Assembly: GCA_033725935.1 (NCBI GenBank)
Contig: MU867139.1
Span: 1 to 64,000 of the forward strand
Source: Cladorrhinum sp. PSN259
Taxonomy: Eukaryota > Ascomycota > Sordariomycetes > Sordariales > Podosporaceae
Reading direction: 5' to 3'
DNA length: 64,000 bases
The notes below the pieces were generated by a model, which saw nothing but the letters and a program-made list of their open reading frames with translations, searched no databases and was not told the origin of the DNA. The translations under genes were made by a program, and so were the position numbers. Of this stretch, positions 11,286 through 23,058 are shown in pieces. How positions within the stretch are numbered: the stretch's first letter is position 1; the number at the start of each line of letters is the position of its first letter.

Positions 11286-12482
11286 ATGGATATCCCACTA
11301 CTAGAACTCCGCGATGGCAACAAAATACCCTTGGTGAGTATATCTCTACTAGGCAACTCCCCATGCATATCTGAAATTTTGTGGGAAAACATCAAGGCAT
11401 CTGAGAGGTTTCCCTTTCGGTTCATCTCAGAGGTCTTGCATATATCTCAACACACGCCTGCAGACATTCTCCTGAAGACGTGGGGTGAGATATAACGAAC
11501 GCCGAGGATGTTCCCACGAAACGCATAGGAGGTTTCTTCAAGATGAGGCTGAGACTAACTGAATGACCTCTTTAGCTGGCCTTTGGCACCGGCACGGCTT
11601 GGTTCAAGGAAGTTGGTGATACAGCTTTCAACCAGGGCCTTGTGGATCTAATCAAAACAGCCATCCAAAAGGGCTTCTACCACCTGGATTGCGCCGAGAT
11701 GTACGGGACCGAAGAAGAGGTTGGGATCGCCATCAAAGAGTCTGGTGTTCGCCGCGATAAGCTCTTCATTACGAACAAAGTGGCACAGGGCATAGACGAT
11801 ATCCCTGCGGCAATGGAGCAAAGTTTGCAAAAACTTCAGACTGATTATTTTGACTTGTAAGACTCTCTCTTGCACACTTGGGCAACTTATCAGTCTCTTT
11901 TCAGCTTATTGACATTCTGATATCAATAGATACCTCATCCACATTCCTTTCTTCGCAAAGTCAGACGAGGATTTCCAACGCGCGTGGAAGTCCATGGAGG
12001 AGCTTAAGATCTTGGGCAAGGCGCGGTCAATCGGCGTATCCAACTACTTGCGCCCGCACCTCGAGGCAACGCTCAAGGGCGCCACCATCCCACCTGCACT
12101 GAACCAGATCGAGTACCATGCCTATCTACAGCGCGGAAACAATTACATGGACTGGATGCGTGAGAACGGCATCCAGGTTGGCTCATTCAAGGGGCTGACC
12201 CCCGCGTTCCGAGCGCCGCCAGACGCGCCGCTCAATGAGCCACTCGCTCGCATTGCCAAAGCACATGGGACCACTGAGGCGGCGGTTCTAATCAGCTGGA
12301 TCATGAAAAACAAGGTCGTGGCGGTTACTACTACCACTAAGGCAGAGAGGTTCGATGAATACGCACAGGCGCTGGGCGTGAATTTAACTGATGATGAAGC
12401 CCGGGAAATTACCGATATCGGCCAATCCTACCACTTCCGCACATCTTGGGGCGAGTATTTTGAGGATGATGACCTATCTTGA
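11286..12482 (+). CDS. Aldo-keto reductase
   Basis: Three exons: 11286-11333, 11576-11856, 11930-12482, giving 293 residues. It is an NAD(P)H-dependent (alpha/beta)8 barrel that reduces aldehydes or ketones. The catalytic tetrad is visible: Asp and Tyr in HLDCAEMYG, Lys in FITNKV, and His in YLIHIP. The QIEYHAYLQ strand and C-terminal cofactor region (AVTTTTKAERFDEY) also match. The product is somewhat shorter than the usual 310-330 residues. The first intron is long (242 bp) for this window. The substrate is not predictable; the flanking genes give no pathway clue. Confidence 0.92.
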
Positions 12483-12920
12483 GACGGTCTCTAGGACGAT
12501 CTCTAGGACGATTCTAGGTCGATCATTCGGCCGTGTGTTGAAGAACGATAGAAGAGGCTATGAACTGGTAATGAAAGATACGATGATGAGAACTCTTTAA
12601 CTAGGCGTGTATGGACTAGTTAACTTTCCATTGCACTAGATAGATCTAAAAAGAAAACAAAATAGGCTATGGCTCTTTATGTATTGGAAGATGGCAATTT
12701 CCTTATTTCATTTCGTCCAAGTGACTATTTCCAACCTCTCTAGCATCCGCTTCCACCTTCAGTAATTGAGCAGCTGCTCCTTAACGCTACCCTTTCCGAA
12801 AACCAACATGCTAAGAAACTAAGAAATATGCTCGCCTCTACCCAAAACGAGGCTCGCCTGGTCCGGACGACTATAGGTAATAGAACACAATATCCAAGGA
12901 CACAACCCAAGCCAGAAATT

Positions 12921-14556
12921 TCACCGGAGTCGCGATGCAGGTGTCTCCGTCGCCTGCGCTCCTTGCTGAAGCTGCAATTTGTACGCCATTTTAGCAAGAT
13001 TGACTTGAGCCGCAGCCAGAAACATAGAAACGGCCGCGATGATGATCCCAATGACGCTAAGGATGATGACGACCCAGATTGTATACCACAGTCTCAGATC
13101 GCGCTGGTCGCGCCACAGGGACATGAACCTGTTGGGCTGTATGTCACGGACGTACTGCTGGATTCTCTCGAGCCGGGCCTTGAAGATGGGGAACTCAATG
13201 TTAGCGTCATAGGATTCTCGTACGGCCGCGCCGAGGTTAACTGATGATGAGATGCTGTTGCCGCATAGCTCGTCCAGACAAGGGTCTACCACTACCGGGA
13301 CATGCCCACCGGCTGATGACGCATCTTTGATGAAGGCAGCGATGCTGCTTTTCGTGCCTAATGCGGCACGCTTGCGCTCGTGGCGCTGGTATACTTTTCG
13401 GGCCCTTCGCTCGGCCTTGAAAAGCAACGAATAGGACAGCATGACTTCGTTGATTAGTTGCTGGACAGTGAAACCCGCAGATTCGGCCGGCTCTTCCTCA
13501 TGCTGTGGGTAGAATTCGCGCAGGATGCTGATCAACAGTTGGTCAGTTAAAATTGGGTGAATTTAATGACATGAAAGTGGAAGGAAAAGAGTGGAATAAA
13601 AGCTTACATGGCCAGGGCGGATTGATTGGAGTGTTTTTGCAGTTTGCAAAAAGAAGGACACTTGAAGAGGCTCACCGAAGGTGTGGTCGGATCGAACTGG
13701 AGATGCTCACTTATTGTGTCTACCCAGATGATTTTCATGTTGGCCATGTCTTTGAGGGTTGCCACATTCATGTGGGATACTTCTAGATTGGACCCGGAAT
13801 TCGGTACTTGGGTCTGATATACCTGAGAGCTTCTCGACTCTGTGAGCTTTAACCTGGGCCTTTGGGGCTGGGGCAGGAGCTCCCCAAAGGACCGCAGGAG
13901 TTCGTCCAATGGCCTGCCTACCATGTCGACTGGGGCGCTTCCACGTATGGAAGGTTGGGTGATTTGGAGGTCTATCCTTAATTCATCGGCCTCCTGGCGT
14001 GCGCTGGGAACATACAGGAAAGACAACCAGCCCAACAAGGCGAAGACAAGGCGGTGGGCAGATGAATCATAGCTCAGATCACGGTCTTTGCGGATGATAT
14101 CCCGGCTCTGTATTGTCTGGATTATTCTGCTAATCGAAATAGGACCGTGGTCACGTAAGACGCCGACCACTTCAGAGCAGAGTTGAATAATCTTGTCGTC
14201 GATAGTATCTCCCAATTCGTACGAATCGTCGATTAAGTTATCCCATTCGTCGTTCACCCAACGTCCGTCGGCAATAGTGCGGAGGTGAAGGAGACAGGCG
14301 TTCGACTCCTCTTGGGAGAGCTTTCCGACATGCCAGTCGGAACATCTCTCAAGGAGTCTCGTCTGGATTTCATTCTTATCGGCGCCGAGGACGGACCTTT
14401 GCCTGTAAAAGAATGCTACTAGGCGGTTCCTCGAAAACAGTTTTTCGTTGTCACTTGCGTCAGGTTCTGAACGAGTGCATGTTAGTAAAGTCCGAGGGTG
14501 CTACCTTAACTGTAGATGTTGATAAGATGCATTAAATAAGACTCACGAGTCCCCAT
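12921..14556 (-). CDS. Fungal hypothetical membrane protein
   Basis: Three exons: 14547-14556, 13608-14466, 12921-13527, giving 491 residues. The first coding exon is just 10 nt, but its donor GTGAGT, the acceptor at 14467 and the phase all fit. Most of the protein is soluble and helical, with a WLSFLYVPSARQEAD segment and a block like LQFDPTTPSVSLFKCPSFC. Near the C-terminus (about residues 434-463) a single strongly hydrophobic helix follows the LWRDQRDLRLW motif. I recall this architecture as a common uncharacterised Sordariomycete family; its function is unknown, and I assign none. Confidence 0.78.
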
Positions 14557-15132
14557 TTTCTTCTCCGCAGGTATCCGGCAAGATGCAACGTCGGGATCCG
14601 ATGTCGAAGCGAGGTTGTTTTAATTAGGGATCTATAATCTCGATCTGCCTTGCTGCAAGTGCGGTGCCGTTGTACCTGTCAAAGGAAATCTTTTTCTCAA
14701 TCGAGGAGCTCTGGGTGGGGTTACGGCCTATAACTACATCATCGATAGAACAGAAGGGCAGGCTGGGTGGGAAATTAGAGGCAAAAAGACGTCACTGCCC
14801 CAGCTGGCAGATCCTTACTTTAGGCGCCTGGAGGCCTCTCTTTAGGTTGTGCTACCCTTCATAATGCACTTTGTCGCCAAGGTTTTCACTGCGCCCCCTT
14901 TTTGAGTCTCTTAAGCGCTCCGCGACTCCGGTTTAGCAAAGCGGACCAACACCTGTAGCACTACCATTGGCTCTCGGCCACCCGGACATTGCGTCATAAC
15001 TCCGATGTGTCTCGCTGACTCGTTTAAAATCCCCTTGGCTGCTCACTGAGCGGGGAAATCGCGAATGTGGCTGCCAAAACAGCGTTAAATAATTTCCACG
15101 CGAACACGAAGTGAAGAAACACCAGAGCCACG
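14557..15132. promoter_or_regulatory. Divergent intergenic region
   Basis: This 576-bp stretch separates the minus-strand membrane-protein gene from the plus-strand pyroglutamyl peptidase and must hold both promoters. No individual factor site or TATA box could be assigned with confidence. Confidence 0.5.
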
Positions 15133-16075
15133 ATGCCCAACGACTGCCTCAATGTGGCTGTGACCGGAAATCCTGTCAGTTCCATCTGCCCAATTCGCGG
15201 TGACTCATAAATTGCAAGAAAGAATGGCTTACCTTTCCTCGCATGTAGCCATTTATGGATTATCCCGTCAATACCTCCCAGCTTGTACGGGATGCTTTGC
15301 CGGATGTGATCAAGAGATCGGGGAAGAAGGATATCCGAATCCTGAAATACTACCGGGACACGTTGGATACCTATACCGATGTGCGATTTGTGTCTCACGA
15401 CATCTGGGCGGGCAAACGATCCCAATTTCTCCCGAAACCGAGCGAAACCGAGGACGAACACGTTGATATCGACTTGATTCTGCACCTAGGTATGATCGCC
15501 CTAGATTGGGACCCCGATCAGTTTCGCTTCGAGACCATTGCGCGCAGAGACGGCTACGGACTACCTGGCGATGATGGTAAGCATGTTGACTCGGCCGAGC
15601 TGAAAGCGCTGGGCCTTCCGGACACGCTCTCGACTTCGTTGGATGTGGAAGCGGCGTGGCAGAAGGTTAAGAAACAATACCCTGTAAGTGGTTCAATCCG
15701 CTGCGAATTCCTGGCTCCAGTGGCGGAAAAACTTTCGGGAAGAGGTTGGTGCCAACAGGACCGAGCTTAACTAGAATCGCACCCCCTGATTCCCAATGTG
15801 GGCGTGTACCGATGACAGGTTCAACGTATCTAACTAGCTTCTAGCATGTTACGACATGTGTATCAGATGACGCAGGGCTCTACTTTTGCGAATTTCGACT
15901 TTACTCTTCCCTGGCAGAGCCATGCCTCGTCAAAGAATTCGGTAATAAACGGGGCCGAACAGTATTCCAACATATTCCCCAGGCCTATACAACACAAGCT
16001 ATTGACCTTGCACGTGCCGTCACTGTATCTTATATTACTGCTTTGGCTGATGATCCGACTTTTCTCACGAAATAA
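15133..16075 (+). CDS. Pyroglutamyl peptidase I (C15 family)
   Basis: Three exons: 15133-15174, 15249-15683, 15845-16075, giving 235 residues, a normal length for the family. The enzyme removes N-terminal pyroglutamate from peptides in the cytosol. The N-terminal VAVTG...PFMDYPVN block spans intron 1. The catalytic triad is complete: Glu in FRFETIARRDGY, Cys in DDAGLYFCEFRLYSS, and His in VFQHIP. The central LHLGM strand is also conserved. Exon 1 is 42 nt and intron 2 is 161 bp, so the gene is easily mistaken for a truncated frame ending at 15770. The 5' exon junction rests on the family match and on phase. Confidence 0.87.
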
Positions 16076-17690
16076 GGACAAATAGCGAGAAGAGAGTAGA
16101 AGAATTAAATAGTAGCACAAGTGAGTCTGAGTACTCGGTTAAGCATTGTTTAAGTTTGCTATTTGCCTTTAGCTTAGGTAGTACAGCAGAGTCTATAAAC
16201 GAAAGGAGTTGAAGAATGATTAAGGTGAATACGCAAAATCCCGTATCTGTCGAGTTAAAGACGGATAAAGTTTGAATATTTATGCGATTATTATAATAGG
16301 CACTCCTTACCGGTGCCCTCAAATACTTGCTCGTAATCTTTCATCTGGCCAACGTCCTTGAAACCGGCTTCTCTATACTGGTTTTCAAGATCTTAGTCCT
16401 AGTTCCGATTATACTAAGACCTGACGGTCCTGTAACCCGCGACTCCTGTGTTCATCAACTCATCTAGATCTAGTCCTGTTGACCAGAGAAGCCGTTGAAT
16501 CCACCGTGTAATCAACGCCCCCTTGTACTGATGCATCGACATTGACAACATACAGAGGAGAATCTCGGCTCGTGCATACACCATCTCCTTCAGGTTCACC
16601 GTCGGTCACTAAATCGCCACTACGACTTATAAACCAGCTTGGAAGTGTGCCGAGGTAATACACACCTAAGAGGTACTATCGGAAATGCTCTCAGTTCTCT
16701 AGAAGAGGATGCAAGTTACCGTTGACATATTCATCATATATAAGCCGCGCCTCCTTAACTTTCGCGCGAAGTAATTGAGAGTTCTCATTGCTATGAAATT
16801 GGACCATATTAGCAAGTAGGTATTAGGAAAGCAGACGCACGGCGGATCACGTACAGATTAATAAGACCTGTGTCCTCCATCTCTAACAGCATCGCGGTGT
16901 ATTTCGCCGCCAACGAAGGATATATCGCAAATACTCTCGGGTAAAGGATTTCTCTAAGAATCTGCTTCCTAAAAGGCTAGCTTGCGCAAAGAAAGTCATC
17001 CGACTACAGTCGTTTTGAGTCATTTAGAGCGCTTCGATACCTCTGCCTTACTCAATATTCGACAAAAACCCCCAATAAGGTAAACTGCGCGCACTATTTA
17101 AAACTAAGCAAGTGGTAGGGAAGTGACAGAGAAGTGGATATGTGGATAGATGATACAATCTTGTTTATCTTATAGCATTATTAGGCATAACGGGAAGAAG
17201 AAAATAAAACCCGAACAATGATAATTACTAATCTAATATAGCTTAATTCATAAGGCACCTATTTGCTCCGATTCGGTCGCAAGCGCCATAACGACGCCTA
17301 TAACTAAGATCTTCGTTGTTGATTGTGAGCGTTATCGGGCATAACCAGAAAAAATAACCCGAATACTAATGAAATAATTATACATAACATGGCTCGATTG
17401 ATAAGGCACGACTCGGTCGCAGGCGCCACGATAACGCCCGTAACTAAGATCTCTTGATACCTTCAACTGTCGCCAGATGTGGTGATAAGGCCAGCTGCCA
17501 AGGTATTTGCCCTGGGCGCACTTAATTAAGAACCACCAGGTAACCTTCTATTATAAATCCAGGCTTCCTATCCATCTTCTTCCTACCCATCTTCTTCCTT
17601 TCACAATATACTTAAACCTCCGGGTAAGCAAGTATTAGTAAGTCCTGTGTTCGTGAGAAGGCTTGTTCCCGTGCTAGCTGACCATTGTCG
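16076..17690. other. AT-rich, RIP-like decayed repeat region
   Basis: This 1.6-kb AT-rich stretch has many TA dinucleotides, as RIP leaves. It contains the diverged repeat pair listed separately and, at 17571-17600, a 15-bp CCATCTTCTTCCTAC-type duplication just after a TATAAAT-like box (17553-17560), which resembles the promoter and leader of a retrotransposon LTR. No element border or target duplication could be proven. Short minus-strand frames near 16414-16663 may be relics but match nothing I recognise. Confidence 0.55.
17184..17452. repeat. Two diverged copies of a ~120-bp repeat
   Basis: Copy A (17184-17312) and copy B (17338-17452) run in the same direction. They share GGCATAAC at the start, AAATAA...ACCCGAA, then ATAAGGCAC, and a highly similar last 40 bases (CGGTCGCA-GCGCCA-ATAACG and TAACTAAGATCT). 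Differences are mostly C/T and G/A, consistent with RIP of a duplicated LTR fragment. Confidence 0.75.
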
Positions 17691-17693
17691 AGA

Positions 17694-20600
17694 CATTCTA
17701 ATTATACGGGTTAGGTCATCCACGTGCCCAGCGATGTGGAAAGCACGCTCCGCAACACTAGGAAGCTGCTAAAGCGGTACGTGTTGCTTCTCCGCTTTGC
17801 GATTGCTGGCCGGATTTGCTGACAGCGGCTTAGGGGCGGAAAATTGCTGCTCTTTGAGGTCTGCAACCCCGAAACTATCGCCGGCACCGTACCATTTGGA
17901 CTACTTCCGGGCTGGTGGCTCAGTAGGTTCTCTCCTTTTTCCTTCATAAAAAGAAGAAGAATAAATAAGATAAATACGAAATGCATAAAAATCGACACGG
18001 TTGAGAAAAAGCTAACGGGATAGGCACTGAGCCCAGCCGCCAATGGGGGCCCCTAATGCGCGAGACTGACTGGCATGAGTACCTCGGGCGCACCGGCTTC
18101 AGCAGGGCCGACATAGTCGTCCGCGACTGGGGCAACCCACTGAGCCACATGGGCAGCGCTCTCGTCGCGACGGCGGTCGGCAAAGCGCAGCCGGCCGCAC
18201 CCCTCGCCAGGACCCTGATCATCTACGATGCGAACTCAGACCTGCAGCAAAAGGTAGCCGAGATTCTCCAACCACAGCCGCCTGCTCTCGGCGCATCCGC
18301 TGCCGTTGCGTCGGTTGCTATGGAAACTATCGCCGAGGCGCCCGAGGCATCTTTGACGGAGACATTCTGCATTGTCCTGCTAGAGCTGGAGCGGCGGTTC
18401 TTGGCCGACATGGATAACGACAGCTACCGAGGCCTTAAGCAGCTGCTGGCGTCGCGCCGTCTGCTCTGGCTGTACCGCACCGGCGGCGACCCGGCACTGG
18501 AGCTTGTCGTCGGCTTCGCCCGCTGCATCCGGTACGAGCGCAGAGACCTCGGTTTCACGACGATCGCGGTGGAAAACATTGCCGATCCACTGTCGGTCGC
18601 TAGTACCGCTCTCGTCATTATCAATGCCATCACTTTGGGGTCGTCGGCCGAAGACGGCGCTACGGCGTCGAGCGAGGAGGAGTATGCCGAGCGCGACGGG
18701 CTCATCTGCATTAACCGGATCATCGAAGCGGACTATGTAAACGACGATGTCCACCGCCGCAGCGTCCGCCCGCCGCCCGAAATGCAGCCGCTAGACCCGG
18801 TACGGCCGGTGCGGCTGACGATCGGCTCACCCGGCCTGCTCGACACGCTGCAGTTCGTCGACGACGACCTCGATACAGCCGAGCCGCTTGGTAGCGGCGA
18901 GGTTGAGGTAGACGTGCGGGCGGTTGGCATGAACCTGCTTGACGTCGCGACGGCGCTGGCGCAGGTAGCTAACGAATCGCTCGGATTCGAGTGCGCGGGC
19001 GTCGTGCGACGTGCCGGCGCACGCTCACGCTTCCGGCCCGGCGACCGTATATTTGCGGCATGCTTTAACGCCTATCGCACTATCGCGCGTACGCCCGACG
19101 AACTCGCCGAGAGGATGCCTAGCGATATGTCCTTTACGGCAGCCGCCGGTCTGCCGATTAGCTACGCTGTGTGCTACCACGCCCTGTTCAACGTAGCGCG
19201 TGTGCGGCCTAGCGGGACGGTGCTAGTGCACCACGGCGCGCGTACCGTTGGGCATGCGGCAATACGGCTGGCGCAGTATGCCGGCGCCGACGTATTTACA
19301 ACTGTCGGCACGCCCGATAAGCGCGCCTTTGTGGCGGCTACCTTTGGCCTAGCTGACGATCATATCCTGCCGAGCCGCGACCCAGCTGCCTCGTCGCTCG
19401 CCTTAATGCGTGCTACGTGCGGCCTAGGCGTTGACGTTGTGCTTAATTCGGCGTCTGGTGAGACCCTGCGCGCGGCCTGGGCCTGCCTCGCGCCTTTTAG
19501 TCGCTTTATCGAATTGGGCGACAAGGACATCCTCGACCGTGCTAGCCTGCCAATGGCCCCGTTCGGGCGGAGCGCTACCTTTGCCCGCGTCGACATGCTG
19601 CACATGATGCGAGATAACCGGCCCCTCACAAAGTCGGTCCTAAGTGAGGTGCGCCGGCTCGCCGAACTGGGCGTCGCTCGTATCGCCCAGCCGCTGCAGG
19701 TGTTTGGCTACTCCCGGATCGAGGCCGCGTTCCGCGAGATGCAGACCGGCAAGCATATAGGCAAGGTCATCGCCGTGCCGGATTTTGGTGAGGCTGTGCC
19801 CGTACGTCTACCCCTCATAACTATTCATCAAACGAAACAAGGCTAACCCGCATAGACAGATCCTACCCGACACCCGCCCGACATGGCGGTTTGGCCCGGA
19901 CGCTACATACGTTCTGGCCGGCGGGCTTGGTGGGCTCGGCCGCAGTATGGCCCGCTGGTTCGCGCGCCGGGGCGCCCGGCACCTTATCCTACTCTCCCGC
20001 TCCGGCGCTGCCCGCACGCTCATCGCCGAACTGCGGGCCCTCGGATGCACCGTAGCAGCGCCTGCGTGCGACGTTGGCAACCGCGACCAGCTTTCGGCCG
20101 CGCTGGCAGCTAGCCTCGCCACCATGCCGCCTATCCGCGGCTGCGTGCAGGGCGCCATGGTGCTGCGCGACCACAGCTTCGCCGACATGCCGCTCGCCGA
20201 CTTCAGCGAGGGCTTCCGCCCAGGGTGCGCGGGTCGTGGAACCTGGATGTGCTGCTGCCGCGCGGCATGGACTTCTTCGTCATGCTGTCGTCGCTCGCCG
20301 GCGTCGTAGGATTCCCCGGCCAGGCTAACTACTGTGCCGGCAATACGTACCAAGATGCGCTGGTGCGGTACCGCATATCTCTCGGCGAGAAGGCCGTCTC
20401 TATCAACCTCGGTCGCATCTTATCCGTCGGCTTCTCGGCCGAGCGGCCCGACGTCACGAAGCGGCTGCGCGCGCGCGGCTACATGCCAGTCCGAGAGACC
20501 GAGTTCCTCAATGTGTTGGCGTACCACTGCGATCCAACCCTGCTTGTCAGTCAGTTGCGTGCGCAGGTCGTCATGGGCGCCGAGACGCCGCCGCGGCATC

Positions 20601-21015
20601 GCTGCGTGCAAGGGGCGTCGACGAGCCGCCGTGGATGTGGCGGCCGCTGTTCCGCACCCTGTACCTGCTAGACAGCCACCATGACCGCAATCACCGTGAG
20701 CCTAGCAGCGGGGGCCTTGAAGCGGAAGCTGTCAACCTGCCGCTACTGCTGCGCGGTGCCGCCTCGCTCGCCGATGCCCTAACGCGTAAGCCAGCCCGCT
20801 CGCTGTCAATGCCCGCCAGCGAAATCGATCCGGCTAAGCCGCCGCAAGCCTTTGGCATCGACTCACTCATCTCGGTCGAGATCCGCAGCTGGCTGCAGAA
20901 GGAGATCGGCGCCGAGCTGCGTGCTCTTGAACTCATGGGCCAGATGAGCATTGCCCAGCTCGGGCGCCTGGCCGCTACTAAGAGCAAGTACTTACCGTCG
21001 TTCGGCAGCGGATGA
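17694..21015 (+). pseudogene. Remnant of a highly reducing polyketide synthase
   Basis: The homology begins inside the C-methyltransferase domain (about 17694-18120, with the GGKLLLFE and PFGLLPGWWLS signatures). It continues through a structural linker, an enoylreductase (about 18820-19800, with FECAGVVRRAG and the NADPH-loop region), a ketoreductase (19860-20450, Rossmann motif VLAGGLGGLGRS, active-site region SSLAG...YCAGN) and a carrier protein with the phosphopantetheine motif GIDSLISVE (about 20855-20880). Three plausible introns remain (17777-17833, 17927-18036, 19802-19859). Frameshifts occur near 17710, 20222 and 20605. KS, AT and DH are absent; AT-rich repeat debris starts where the homology ends. 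The strip is GC-rich and the ER is stop-free, so inactivation looks fairly recent. The former product is unknown. Confidence 0.9.
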
Positions 21016-21708
21016 CTTTAGCGTGCGAAATGGCGGTCGAAGCGTTATCGACCGCTTTGGCTTAGCACCACGTCGGAACTGTTTGTAGGGAAATGCCTTG
21101 TGTTCTTTATGCAGCATAACATTGGCTACATTCCCCCTTTTTAAAGGGGCTTGGACTATTTGTTTAAGAAATACGATAATAAGCGTAGTATTTAACCTAG
21201 TTACTTAATATCTTTCTAGCCTTTTACTAACTTCTTCTTAACTAGACTAGCTACTTTTTTAAATCCATTCGATAATTGTTTCGTTCCAATAAATATAATT
21301 AAATACTATGAAGATATCGATGCACTGGTTCTTTCTTTTTATATCTTACTTCCTTTGCGCTGGGTACGGTGTAAAATTCAAAAGAAAATTATAGAACAAG
21401 AAAAAAAAGAAAGAAAGAAAGAAAAAAGGTAACCAGATAGCTTTGAGAGGATCTGCAATGACTAACCGAAAAAATGTAGCGCGAAGGCTGAGACGGGGGC
21501 TTATTAGTGCAGTACTTAAATTCTATTTAAACTTTCTATAAACGGACTTATAACTTTCCTTGATATTCCTATTTTAGAAGAAAGCTTATCCGTAGGTTGC
21601 CGTGCCCCTATCTATAGAGCCTGAGGTGGATTTCAGTTTCGCGAACTGATCTTTACGTCGTTTTATTCTCTCAAAATATCATATGATTATGGTGGCAAGG
21701 CACATGAC
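21016..21708. other. AT-rich spacer after the PKS remnant
   Basis: Sequence composition drops back to AT-rich right after the PKS stop. A short AAAG microsatellite lies at about 21405-21427. No gene was recognised. Confidence 0.6.
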
Positions 21709-21915
21709 TCAATGAACGCCGTTGGTCAAGATAACGGTATCCACAGTGTCACCGCTGTCGGTGTCGGTGTCGCTGGCAGCAATATCGTCGGACCCGGCGT
21801 AGCTGCTGGAATCGGAGCCGCTGTCGTTGTCGTTCCCAGTGTCAGCAGGTGTGAGGGTGCCGTTGGTGGTAGGTGGCGGTGAGGGTGGGTCTGGCTGCGT
21901 GCTATCTTGGGACAT
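21709..21915 (-). CDS. Short acidic disordered protein, unknown
   Basis: The ATG at 21915 follows CATCACCACA and opens 68 residues dominated by Ser, Asp, Thr, Asn, Pro and Gly, with a Pro-rich start (PDPPSPPP) and an acidic SD-rich middle. No cysteine, signal peptide or membrane segment is present. Its composition resembles that of the protein at 22846-23058, which begins with a similar M-[SP]-x-[DS] pattern. It could be a chance low-complexity frame. Confidence 0.35.
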   Translation of the reverse strand: MSQDSTQPDPPSPPPTTNGTLTPADTGNDNDSGSDSSSYAGSDDIAASDTDTDSGDTVDTVILTNGVH

Positions 21916-22727
21916 TGTGGTGATGTTTTCCGTGGTGTTTTATCGGTCAAATGTGGTGTTGAAGTAGGGGGTCAAGTAAGTTGTGTGAGCGTTTGATGAG
22001 GAAAGAAGTCATGGTTTATAAAATGGGAGATCGAGGAGACTTATACACAGATATGCAGGGGAGGGAAACAATTCCGTGGCGGTAGAAGTCGTCTGATTGA
22101 GGTTGGTGCTGGAGAATACGAGGAAGATATTGTAGTACATGATATTTTTTTTTTATCGGTTAAGTATTGTATACACAACAGGAACGGCTCAAGAAACGTC
22201 ACGGCGAGGTAGCAGGAATCCACGAGAGACGAGATTGGTGTTTGAGGATTGATAATTATACTGACTTTGACGAAAAGTCTCGCATCACTTTATCAAGCTT
22301 TTTGCATAGTATTCTACATGTACTGGGCAATCTAATAAGTCAAGTTAAGCCACAGTGAAATCAGTACCTAGTTAGTGCTGGTGCTCAATTAGATCGGTTT
22401 ATAAAGGATACTTCAGGTTGGCTGTGATACTCGAGAGAATTGAAACTCTTTGGAATAAGTCATCACATTAGCCCTTGTCTAGTATTGCCGATAATTACTG
22501 AACACACAAATACATGTCTCGAAGCAGGGCTAGATTTGACTACTGACCAGCCACATGCAGTCGAGTTAAGACTCAAACTCGAAGCTTCTACTTGTGCACC
22601 ATATTGTTCCACCAACTTCACTAAATCAGTACCCCCTTCCGCTCTTCAATTTTGCTACTGTTCACCCCCCCCAAAGATGTAGACCCCTTTTGAAACTTCC
22701 ACAACCCTCAATTTGAGTCTTGGGGGT

Positions 22728-23058
22728 ATTTCAGACATTAGTGCCTGGGGTTTCTCCCGTTGCTGGTTTTTCTGATCGCTTTACATGATCTTGTGGTCCG
22801 GGATTTTATCTTTTGTGATCCAGTGATCCTTTGATGCAGAGTTAGCTACGTGTAAATGAATAACATCAGTGAGCTTTCAAGAGGTACTTTACTTACATGG
22901 TTTGGAACCTCAATTTTAGGAGGTTCGCTGGGGTTGCTTGAGCTGTCAGTGGCAGCCTGTGTAGTGGTTCCGCTTCTCTCGCCTCCGCTGTCTGTAGTGG
23001 TGGTGCTGTCAGTGGAACCGCTACTAGTGGTGTCGTCGGGAGATTGGGAGGGGGGCAT
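22728..23058 (-). CDS. Short Ser/Thr-rich disordered protein, possibly spliced
   Basis: The ATG at 23058 opens a Ser/Thr/Asp-rich stretch ending PPKIEVPNH, immediately followed by a strong donor (GTAAGT), a CTGAT branch-like site and a CGTAG acceptor about 51 bp later. With that intron the frame continues for roughly 38 basic residues to a stop near 22728; unspliced, it ends at 22846. There are no domains, signal peptide or cysteines. The intron makes it somewhat more gene-like than its neighbour at 21709. The exact 3' end is uncertain. Confidence 0.4.

Noticed and set aside
16414..16663. Overlapping minus-strand frames with a GEPEGDGVCTSRDSPLYVV-like reading
   Set aside because: Short, inside RIP-like AT-rich sequence, and not attributable to a known protein.
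17316..17697. Calling a solo LTR with TG...CA ends
   Set aside because: No target duplication or matching primer-binding site was found, and RIP decay hides the borders.
18380..18754. Minus-strand frames across the PKS remnant
   Set aside because: GC-rich antisense shadows; the plus strand carries clear enoylreductase and linker homology.
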